Shown piece after piece: positions 1 to 4,895 of a stretch of 5,262 nt of DNA. The first letter of the stretch is position 1. Each line of letters begins with the position of its first letter. This DNA is from Chloroflexota bacterium (GTDB lineage Bacteria; Chloroflexota; Anaerolineae; B4-G1). Location of the stretch: positions 1 to 5,262 of the forward strand of contig QMOE01000213.1 of NCBI GenBank assembly GCA_003648125.1. Reading direction: 5' to 3'. The position numbers and the translations under genes were made by a program. The notes under the pieces were generated by a model. The model saw only the letters and a program-made list of their open reading frames with translations. It ran no database searches and was not told the origin of the DNA.

Positions 1-545
1 ACGCCCACGACAAAGTACAGGCCCACCGTCTCGGTGAGGCGGAGGAAGGTATTATGGGCGTTAGAATGTCGGGATGGGAAAGAGTCAGGTGAGAGCGTCT
101 CTGCGCTCAGGAATATCTCTGGCCTCAAGCGCCGGGCCAGCAACCCTGCCGGCAGGCTGAGCAACAGTACCCCAACCATCTGCGCCAGTGCCAGGGGCAG
201 TCCCAGACCGCCGGCCATCAGGATAAACAATTGGGGGTTGAGGAGTGAGGAAGCAACCAGAAAAGCCAGAGCCGGGCCGGGCGACGCGCCGTTGCGCACG
301 AGTTCCATCAACACCGGCACCGTGCCGTAGGTACACAGCGGCGAGGCGCCGCCCAGGCAAGCGGCCCCTAACACCGTTCCCGGCCTGCTGCGGTTCAGCC
401 AATGCCCCCAGCGGCGAGGCAGATCCAGCCGGCCCAGTAGCAACGCCAGCAGGATACCACCGGCCACGTAGGGGCCAAGTCTCAGCACCTGGGCCCAGGC
501 CAGCGTCGCCGCCAGGATCAGGCGCGAAATCAAGTTGGCGGGCAT
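1..545 (-). CDS. YraQ/ArsP-type (DUF318) permease, N-terminal part, truncated by window edge
   Basis: Multispanning inner-membrane permease of the YraQ/ArsP_1 family. The minus strand is open from 548 to the left edge, giving 181 complete residues. Seen: hydrophobic segments at about residues 8-40, 58-80, 92-112 and 114-136, and the family-like core around residues 66-110, with SPLCTYGTVPVLMEL followed by a Gly/Pro turn and ALAFLVASSLLNPQLFIL. This resembles the family pattern of a Cys followed by a short Pro-containing helix and then an AFL-S-NP segment. Characterised relatives include ArsP, which exports trivalent organoarsenicals; many others have unknown substrates, so none is assigned here. 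Two adjacent ATGs occur (548-546 and 545-543). The AGGGGG ribosome site lies 1 base from the first and 4 from the second, so the second is preferred, though both are close. The second half of the protein is outside the window. Family call fairly sure, substrate unknown. Confidence 0.8.
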   Translation of the reverse strand, partial: MPANLISRLILAATLAWAQVLRLGPYVAGGILLALLLGRLDLPRRWGHWLNRSRPGTVLGAACLGGASPLCTYGTVPVLMELVRNGASPGPALAFLVASSLLNPQLFILMAGGLGLPLALAQMVGVLLLSLPAGLLARRLRPEIFLSAETLSPDSFPSRHSNAHNTFLRLTETVGLYFVVG

Positions 546-559
546 CATTCCCCCTGAAA

Positions 560-581
560 CCAAGACGCCAAGCCGTCTTGG
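560..581 (-). repeat. 8-bp perfect hairpin in the permease leader
   Basis: CCAAGACG (560-567) and CGTCTTGG (574-581) are perfect inverted repeats around a 6-base loop. The dyad lies about 12 bases upstream of the permease start codons, between the possible promoter and the ribosome site. It could be an operator or a leader hairpin limiting translation. There is no T tract, so it is not a terminator. Confidence 0.55.
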
Positions 582-608
582 GGCGTTGGCGTCGGTGAAA
601 TCATTCCT

Positions 609-617
609 ATGATACCA
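609..617 (-). promoter_or_regulatory. Possible extended -10 promoter for the permease
   Basis: On the minus strand the bases read TGGTATCAT, an extended -10 (TGn plus TATCAT). Initiation would fall near 602, leaving a leader of roughly 55 bases. I see no good -35 box at 16-18 bases, which is tolerated by extended -10 promoters. Tentative. Confidence 0.35.
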
Positions 618-661
618 CAAGAGTTGCCGAAAGAGGATTACAGTTCGGTTAAGGCCCGCCA

Positions 662-718
662 GTAGGTCACGCTTGCAGCGTAACGAATCAGAGTCGTCAC
701 GTTAAAAACGTGACCTAC
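662..718. repeat. Palindromic intergenic repeat, GTAGGTCACG...CGTGACCTAC
   Basis: Terminal 10-bp perfect inverted repeats GTAGGTCACG (662-671) and CGTGACCTAC (709-718) enclose 37 bases. Inside, GTCACGTT (696-703) and AACGTGAC (707-714) also form a perfect 8-bp hairpin with a 3-base loop, so the right arm can pair in two ways. It looks like a non-coding REP/MITE-like element. Its GTAGG...CCTAC termini recur in the repeat at 2784-2827. Confidence 0.75.
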
Positions 719-774
719 ATTTTCGTCCTTGAGGGTGAACTCGGTTTATGATCAATGTCATCAAGGGAACGAAT

Positions 775-854
775 ATGTCATTGCGAGCGCAGCGAAGCAA
801 TCTCCTCATTGCAAGGATGAGATTGCTTCGTCGCTCTGCTTCTCGCAATGACAT
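775..854. repeat. Palindromic repeat of the TGTCATTGCGAG...CTCGCAATGACA type
   Basis: An 80-base nearly full-length palindrome. Outer arms ATGTCATTGCGAG (775-787) and CTCGCAATGACAT (842-854) match over 13 bp; inner arms CGAAGCAATCTC (793-804) and GAGATTGCTTCG (819-830) match over 12 bp; the loop is 14 bases. I recognise this as a short dispersed palindrome that recurs between genes in many unrelated bacterial genomes. It encodes nothing and probably moved as a small non-autonomous element. Recognition of the family is from memory; the palindrome itself is directly visible. Confidence 0.85.
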
Positions 855-941
855 GCTGAGTAGACCGAGAATAAACTTGTGTTTGAGGAATCAGCACTCC
901 CCCAGGCCCAGTGCGGCCATATTTTCATCCTTGGAGAACAG

Positions 942-954
942 ACATTGTCAATGT
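942..954. promoter_or_regulatory. Perfect dyad ACATTG-T-CAATGT, possible operator
   Basis: A 6-bp perfect inverted repeat with a single central base, of a size that suits a dimeric repressor or activator site. It lies about 95 bases upstream of the possible -35 of the small-peptide gene. No cognate regulator is visible and the function is a guess. Confidence 0.3.
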
Positions 955-964
955 AACACCATCC

Positions 965-983
965 GCGTTCCCGATTGGAACGC
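965..983. repeat. 7-bp hairpin GCGTTCC/GGAACGC
   Basis: Perfect inverted repeat 965-971 and 977-983 around the 5-base loop CGATT. No following T tract on either strand, so it is not an intrinsic terminator. It is one of several dyads clustered upstream of the small-peptide gene. Confidence 0.5.
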
Positions 984-1007
984 ACCGGGCCGACTCACAT
1001 TCTACCG

Positions 1008-1033
1008 CACTTGGCTGCGGGGGGGGGCAAGTG
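1008..1033. repeat. CACTTG/CAAGTG inverted repeat enclosing a G9 tract
   Basis: CACTTG (1008-1013) and CAAGTG (1028-1033) are complementary and the loop contains nine consecutive Gs (1019-1027). The tract is 15 bases upstream of the possible -35 of the small-peptide gene. Such tracts can vary in length in vivo or be sequencing errors. Confidence 0.5.
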
Positions 1034-1047
1034 GTACAAATAGCCTA

Positions 1048-1079
1048 TTGAGGTTGCAAAGAGATGATGATAATATAAT
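1048..1079 (+). promoter_or_regulatory. Probable promoter of the small-peptide gene
   Basis: A consensus TATAAT box at 1074-1079 sits in an AT-rich patch. The best -35 match is TTGAGG (1048-1053), but at a long 20-base spacing; TTGCAA (1054-1059) is too close at 14. Initiation would fall near 1086, about 60 bases ahead of the ORF. The leader would begin just before a 6-bp hairpin (TGGCTC 1092-1097, GAGCCA 1103-1108). The -10 is strong, the -35 weak. Confidence 0.5.
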
Positions 1080-1144
1080 GACACCTGCAAGTGGCTCACC
1101 GAGAGCCATCACCCATTGCCAGTGTGTTATGAGGAGAGAAGAAA

Positions 1145-1240
1145 ATGTTCCAACCAGACGTCCGCCCCCTGGCCCGCGCTCTGCCGGCTCTCGCGCTCGT
1201 AGTCGTCGGCCTGGCGCTGATCGTGTTACTGTTCCATTAA
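1145..1240 (+). CDS. Putative 31-aa single-span membrane peptide
   Basis: I do not recognise this peptide. It reads MFQPDVRPLARALP, then a continuous hydrophobic run from about residue 14 to 30 (Ala/Leu/Val/Ile/Gly), then a terminal His. One membrane span with a short Arg-containing N-terminus would place the N-terminus in the cytoplasm by the positive-inside rule. Support for coding: GAGGAG ribosome site at 1131-1136 with 8-base spacing to ATG; about 77% G or C at third positions, like the long genes here, although the flanks are AT-richer; and a tight frame between a TATAAT box (1074-1079) and a strong terminator (1344-1379), which suggests a monocistronic transcript of about 290 bases. Possible roles are a small regulatory or stabilising subunit of a membrane complex, or a toxin-like hydrophobic peptide; nothing here decides. 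A remnant of a larger gene is less likely given its own signals. Confidence 0.6.
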   Translation: MFQPDVRPLARALPALALVVVGLALIVLLFH

Positions 1241-1343
1241 CTCCAAGAGCGATCAAACAGCCTATTGATTCTCATAATTAATGCTCCAATATCGTAGGAT
1301 CAGCCCCCCGGCCTAGTCCTGACGGATTGTGTTGCCCCTGCTC

Positions 1344-1379
1344 GCGTCGGCCCTGTTCAAGGGCCGACGCTTTTATTAT
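1344..1379 (+). terminator. Strong rho-independent terminator
   Basis: GCGTCGGCCC (1344-1353) pairs perfectly with GGGCCGACGC (1361-1370), plus a T1354-A1360 pair, giving an 11-bp GC-rich stem and a 5-base loop, followed by TTTTATTAT. It ends transcription from the left on the plus strand. The only candidate gene it can serve is the 31-codon ORF, since the permease is on the other strand. Confidence 0.9.
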
Positions 1380-1408
1380 CGGATGTGCGTCATTTTCTTG
1401 CGCGCCAC

Positions 1409-1497
1409 GGAACGCGGTCATCTTGACCGCAAAAATGCGGGTGGGTCGTAAGGGCGAGGCAGTGCCTCGCCCCTTCAGCGGGGACGCCCGCGCTCCC
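1409..1497. repeat. Composite (apparently nested) hairpin repeats
   Basis: Hairpin A: GCGGTCA (1414-1420), loop TCT, TGACCGC (1424-1430), then AAAAATGCGGG. Hairpin B: GGGCGAGGC (1452-1460), loop AGT, GCCTCGCCC (1464-1472). Right flank: GCCCGCGCTCC (1487-1496 region), which is nearly complementary to the left edge GGAACGCGGTC (1409-1419; about 9 of 11 positions). The arrangement looks like an outer element starting GGA-CGCGG and ending CCGCG-TCC into which hairpin B was inserted. No coding potential. The hairpins are seen; the nesting is inferred. Confidence 0.6.
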
Positions 1498-1554
1498 AGA
1501 CAAGACCACCACTCGACGTAAAAATTTGACGGACACCCTTTGTTATCCTTACGC

Positions 1555-1582
1555 TTGACACGGCGACTGATTGTGAGATAAT
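1555..1582 (+). promoter_or_regulatory. Sigma-70-type promoter of the lipoprotein gene
   Basis: Consensus -35 TTGACA (1555-1560), a 16-base spacer, and -10 GATAAT (1577-1582) preceded by an extended -10 TGA (1574-1576). Transcription should begin near 1589, leaving a leader of about 47 bases with an A7 run (1611-1617) and an AAGGAGG ribosome site. Confidence 0.8.
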
Positions 1583-1635
1583 CGTATCCTCTACAAGACC
1601 TACCCATATCAAAAAAATAATTAAGGAGGCACATT

Positions 1636-2664
1636 GTGACCAAATTACTGAAATTGCTTCTCCCCCTAATCCTGCTGATCGGCTTGTCGCTGGGCTGCGG
1701 GTTGAGCGGAGGAGACGCAGAGACCCCGCCCCAGACAGAGAAAACTCCTTCAGGAGAGGAGGCAGCCGAGCCTACCGCCGAAGCAGTGGAGCCGGAGGAT
1801 GGAGGAGAAGAAGCCAGCCTCTCCTCCATCACCGAGGGGCTGCAAGACCTGGATAGTTACCGCAGCCACGTCAAGATGACCTTTGAGGACACCACAGACA
1901 GCGGAACAGAGCAACAGGTTCTCGAAATGGATATAGAATACGTGCGCGACCCGTTCGCCCAGCACGTCGTGATTCGGAGTGGCGACACAGATGAAAGTTT
2001 CGAGACCGTCCAGATCGGCGATCAACAGTACATCGTTGTGGGGGAGGGGCAATGCATCTCATCCTCGGCCGGAGAGGATGCAATGGATACGGAATTCTTC
2101 AAGCCTGAAGACGTCATGGGCGGGCTGGAGAACGCCCACCGCGTCCGGCCTGATGAAACCATCAACGGCATTCCCTGCCAACACTATGCTTTCGATGAAA
2201 CTTCTATGCTAGGGGGAGACTTTGCCAGCGCCCAGGGTGATGTGTGGATAGCGGTGGACGGGGGTTACGTCGTCAAGTACGTGATGCAGGCCGAGGGCAC
2301 TGACCCCGAGTCCCAGCAAACCGGGCACATCGAGTGGGAGTACGAGATACGTGACATCAACACGTCCATCACTATCGAGCCTCCGCCCGGCTGCGAGGCC
2401 ACGGAGAGCGAGTTTCCCATCATGGCCGATGCAACCAACATGACTACGATGAGCGGCATGACAATGTACGAATCGGCCAGTTCCTTCGACGCTGTGCTGG
2501 CCTTTTATCAAGAACAAATGCCGGCCAACGGTTGGAGCGAGACGGGGGATTCCTTCACCGCCCCCGGCAACGCAATGTTGAGCTACACCAAAGGCGAAAG
2601 TACCGCCAACATCACATTGAGCGGCGAGGACGGATCAGTTTCGGTCATCATTATGAGCGAGTGA
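1636..2664 (+). CDS. Secreted two-domain lipoprotein, LolA/LppX-like fold suspected
   Basis: A 342-aa exported lipoprotein of unknown specific role. The GTG start is chosen because AAGGAGG (1623-1629) lies 6 bases upstream and a signal peptide follows at once: Lys3 and Lys6, hydrophobic residues 7-20, then SLGC with Cys21 as the probable lipidated residue (lipobox not perfect, Ser at -3). Residues 25-60 are an acidic Glu/Pro/Thr-rich linker, suggesting tethering outside the membrane. Residues 62-250 begin ITEGLQDLDSYRSHVKMTF and continue as alternating beta strands, reminiscent of LolA/LppX-like lipid-binding lipoproteins. Cys140, Cys181 and Cys253 could form a disulfide. Residues 258-342 form a second alpha/beta unit with a helix FDAVLAFYQEQMPANGW followed by strands, a pattern I associate with small repeat-like domains in Chloroflexota lipoproteins. 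It has its own promoter and terminator, so it is probably monocistronic. Coding and lipoprotein status sure, fold tentative. Confidence 0.9.
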   Translation: MTKLLKLLLPLILLIGLSLGCGLSGGDAETPPQTEKTPSGEEAAEPTAEAVEPEDGGEEASLSSITEGLQDLDSYRSHVKMTFEDTTDSGTEQQVLEMDIEYVRDPFAQHVVIRSGDTDESFETVQIGDQQYIVVGEGQCISSSAGEDAMDTEFFKPEDVMGGLENAHRVRPDETINGIPCQHYAFDETSMLGGDFASAQGDVWIAVDGGYVVKYVMQAEGTDPESQQTGHIEWEYEIRDINTSITIEPPPGCEATESEFPIMADATNMTTMSGMTMYESASSFDAVLAFYQEQMPANGWSETGDSFTAPGNAMLSYTKGESTANITLSGEDGSVSVIIMSE

Positions 2665-2689
2665 TTCCGTCGATCTGATCACATCAACG

Positions 2690-2726
2690 GGCCGTCCCTA
2701 ACACGGGGACGGCCTGTTCTTATCTT
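2690..2726 (+). terminator. Rho-independent terminator of the lipoprotein gene
   Basis: GGCCGTCCC (2690-2698) pairs perfectly with GGGACGGCC (2706-2714) around a 7-base loop, followed by the T-rich TGTTCTTATCTT. It lies 25 bases after the lipoprotein stop codon and separates that gene from the transketolase unit. Confidence 0.88.
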
Positions 2727-2752
2727 GCCAACACTGCTTTTCCAGGTACAAT
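2725..2752 (+). promoter_or_regulatory. Probable promoter of the transketolase-fdhD unit
   Basis: TTGCCA (2725-2730), a 16-base spacer, and TACAAT (2747-2752) match sigma-70 boxes well. The -35 overlaps the tail of the preceding terminator, so the next unit starts where the last ends. Initiation near 2759 gives a leader of about 130 bases. This also rules against the in-frame ATG at 2753, which lies upstream of the predicted initiation point. Confidence 0.6.
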
Positions 2753-2761
2753 ATGAATCAG

Positions 2762-2847
2762 GTGCGTTTCATTTCAGTTAAAAGTAGGCGCGGTTTCCAT
2801 ACCGCGCGCTATGGAAAGCGCGCCTACCCAACCCATTTGAAACACAC
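2762..2847. repeat. Long inverted repeat in the transketolase leader (GTAGGCGCG...CGCGCCTAC)
   Basis: The core arms 2784-2801 and 2810-2827 are 18 bp each with a single mismatch and an 8-base GC loop, beginning GTAGGCGCG and ending CGCGCCTAC. Outside them GTGCGTTTCA (2762-2771) and TGAAACACAC (2838-2847) pair at 9 of 10 positions. The ends match the GTAGG...CCTAC style of the repeat at 662-718. It would be transcribed as a strong hairpin about 50 bases ahead of the transketolase ribosome site. No T tract follows, so it is not an ordinary terminator. Confidence 0.8.
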
Positions 2848-2890
2848 CCATATGAATCCTACGGCCACGACAAAGCGGAGAAAATCAGCA

Positions 2891-4894
2891 ATGAAAACCA
2901 ATCTGGACCAACTTTGCATCAACACCATCCGCACGCTGGCGATAGACGGCGTGCAAAAAGCCAACTCTGGTCACCCCGGTATGCCGATGGGGGCAGCGGA
3001 TATGGCTTACGTGTTATGGGCACGCTTCCTCAAGCATAACCCGGCCCATCCCGCCTGGCCCAACCGCGACCGGTTCGTTCTTTCGCCCGGACACGGCTCA
3101 ATGCTGCTTTACAGCCTGCTCCACCTCACTGGTTACGATCTGCCACTGGCAGAGTTGGAGAACTTTCGCCAGTGGGGCAGCCGCACGCCCGGTCACCCCG
3201 AGTACGGCCTCACCCCGGGCGTCGAGATGACCACCGGCCCCCTGGGACAGGGCTTTGCCACCGGGGTGGGGATGGCGATTGCCGAGCGTTTCCTGGCTGC
3301 CACATTCAACCGGCCCGGCTTGACCATATTCGATCACTTTACCTATGGCATCGTCTCCGATGGCGACCTGATGGAGGGGGTGAGCCACGAAGCAGCCTCC
3401 CTGGCGGGGCATCTAAAGCTGGGCAAGCTCATCTATCTCTACGATGACAACGAAATCTCCATCGAAGGCTCGACCGACAGCACCTTCACCGAAGACGTCC
3501 CAGCCCGCTTCCGGGCTTATGACTGGCACGTGCAAAAAGTGGATGGATACGACCTGGACGGGATCGAGACGGCCATCCGCGCCGCGCAGGAAGAGACAAA
3601 GCGCCCTTCCCTCATCGTGTGCCACACCCACATCGGCTACGGCAGCCCGCACAAACAGGATAGCGCCGCCGCCCACGGCTCGCCGCTGGGAGAGGATGAG
3701 GTACGGCTAACCAAAGAAGCTCTCGGCTGGCCGGCCAATGCCCATTTCTTGATCCCCGATGAAGCACTGGCAGCGTTCCGTCAGGCAGGCGAGCAAGGGC
3801 AGCAGGCAGAGGCCCAATGGCAGGAGACTTTCGAGCGTTACCGGACGGCGCACCCCCAAGAGGCCACGCTGCTGGAGACGTTGTGGGCAGGGGAGTTGCC
3901 AGAAGGATGGGCGGACGCGCTCCCCACCTTCACTCCCGGCGACGGCCCGCTGGCGACGCGCAAAGCCTCCGGCGCAACGCTGAACGCGCTCGCTCCTGTC
4001 CTCCTCACCCTCATCGGCGGCTCGGCCGACCTGGCTCCCTCCAACAACACACGGCTCAATGATTATGCGGATTTCCAGCCCCAGACCCCTGCTGGACGGA
4101 ATCTTCACTTTGGCGTGCGCGAGCACGCGATGGGCAGCATTCTGAACGGGCTGGCTCTGCACGGCGGGGTGATTCCCTATGGCGGCACCTTTTTGGTCTT
4201 TTCGGACTATATGCGTCCAGCGGTACGTCTGGCAGCGATGATGCACCTGCCGGCCGTCTACGTCTGGGCCCACGACTCGATCTGGATCGGTGAGGACGGC
4301 CCCACCCACCAGCCGGTCGAACACCTGGCGGCGCTGCGGGCCATCCCCAACCTGACCGTCATCCGCCCGGCCGACGCTAACGAGACCGCTGCGGCCTGGC
4401 GCGTGGCACTGGAACAGCGAGACGGGCCTACCGCGCTGATTCTCACCCGTCAGAAATTACCCGTGCTGTTCGAGACCATGCACAACGCAGCTCAAAACGT
4501 CGCCCACGGGGGCTACATTCTGGCCGAGAGTTCCGGCGTGCCCGCCGCGCTGATCATCGCCAGCGGCTCCGAGGTACACCTGGCGTTGGATGCGCGAGAC
4601 CTGCTGGCCCAGAAAGGGATAGCGGTGCGCGTGGTGAGTATGCCCAGTTGGAAACTCTTTGACGCGCAACCCCTGGCGTATCGTGAGTCGGTGCTGCCGC
4701 CGCTGGTGACGGCGCGGTTGGCAATCGAGGCCGGGGTGACGCAGGGATGGGATAAATACGTCGGCCCGAACGGCGCTGTGTTGGGGCTGGATCGGTTCGG
4801 CGCGTCGGCTCCCTACGAGGTGCTGATGACCAAGTTCGGCTTCACCGTCGAGGCGGTGACCAAGCAAGTGATGCAGTTACTGGGCAAAGCATAA
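2891..4894 (+). CDS. tkt: Transketolase
   Basis: Thiamine-diphosphate enzyme that moves two-carbon ketol units between sugar phosphates in the pentose phosphate and related carbon pathways; cytoplasmic. From ATG 2891 the protein is 667 aa, the normal length for bacterial transketolases, and numbering runs close to that of E. coli TktA. Seen in order: SGHPG (His28), SPGHGS (His68), PGHPE (His102), GPLGQG (117-121), the cofactor/metal motif SDGDLMEG (Asp157) ending YDDN (Asn187), HGSPLG (His262), RKAS (Arg357), [10 protein letters not shown] (Ser378), FGVREHAMG with catalytic Glu411, GEDGPTHQP (Asp469, His473) and LTRQKLP (Arg520). No key residue is missing. GGAGA at 2877-2881 lies 9 bases upstream of the start. 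The frame is open to 2753, but those extra codons run through an inverted repeat and precede the predicted transcript start. It is followed by fdhD after one base. Confidence 0.97.
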   Translation: MKTNLDQLCINTIRTLAIDGVQKANSGHPGMPMGAADMAYVLWARFLKHNPAHPAWPNRDRFVLSPGHGSMLLYSLLHLTGYDLPLAELENFRQWGSRTPGHPEYGLTPGVEMTTGPLGQGFATGVGMAIAERFLAATFNRPGLTIFDHFTYGIVSDGDLMEGVSHEAASLAGHLKLGKLIYLYDDNEISIEGSTDSTFTEDVPARFRAYDWHVQKVDGYDLDGIETAIRAAQEETKRPSLIVCHTHIGYGSPHKQDSAAAHGSPLGEDEVRLTKEALGWPANAHFLIPDEALAAFRQAGEQGQQAEAQWQETFERYRTAHPQEATLLETLWAGELPEGWADALPTFTPGDGPLATRKASGATLNALAPVLLTLIGGSADLAPSNNTRLNDYADFQPQTPAGRNLHFGVREHAMGSILNGLALHGGVIPYGGTFLVFSDYMRPAVRLAAMMHLPAVYVWAHDSIWIGEDGPTHQPVEHLAALRAIPNLTVIRPADANETAAAWRVALEQRDGPTALILTRQKLPVLFETMHNAAQNVAHGGYILAESSGVPAALIIASGSEVHLALDARDLLAQKGIAVRVVSMPSWKLFDAQPLAYRESVLPPLVTARLAIEAGVTQGWDKYVGPNGAVLGLDRFGASAPYEVLMTKFGFTVEAVTKQVMQLLGKA

Positions 4895-4895
4895 A

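Noticed and set aside
85..402. 105-codon minus-strand ORF within the permease
   Set aside because: Shifted frame relative to the permease; the permease frame has the membrane segments and family motif, this one is Gly/Arg-rich.
1042..1268. Direct repeat AGCCTATTGA at 1042-1051 and 1259-1268 bracketing the small gene
   Set aside because: A 10-base repeat is expected several times by chance in a window this size, and the flanks do not extend the match.
748..1281. 177-codon plus-strand ORF
   Set aside because: It runs through the TGTCATTGCGAG palindrome, the G9 tract and the small-peptide gene in another frame; composition is Arg/Pro/Ser-rich with no domain and no ribosome site.
1414..1435. 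Hairpin GCGGTCA/TGACCGC followed by AAAAA as a terminator
   Set aside because: The A run is on the wrong side for either strand: downstream on plus it is A not T, and on minus the T run precedes the stem. Treated as a repeat.
600..1640. CRISPR array, tRNA or rRNA in the long intergenic stretch
   Set aside because: Repeats are single palindromes with no regular spacing, and no cloverleaf or conserved rRNA sequence is recognisable.
1278..1832. 184-codon minus-strand ORF
   Set aside because: It passes through the lipoprotein promoter, hairpin repeats and the coding start of the lipoprotein on the opposite strand; no recognisable protein features.
2753..2890. N-terminal extension of transketolase (ATG at 2753 or 2852)
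   Set aside because: 2753 precedes the predicted transcript start and its codons cross the inverted repeat; 2852 has no good ribosome site. Start at 2891 gives the usual family length and matching residue numbering.
3707..4324. 205-codon minus-strand ORF antisense to transketolase
   Set aside because: A typical antisense shadow of a GC-rich gene; the transketolase frame is fully conserved through this stretch.
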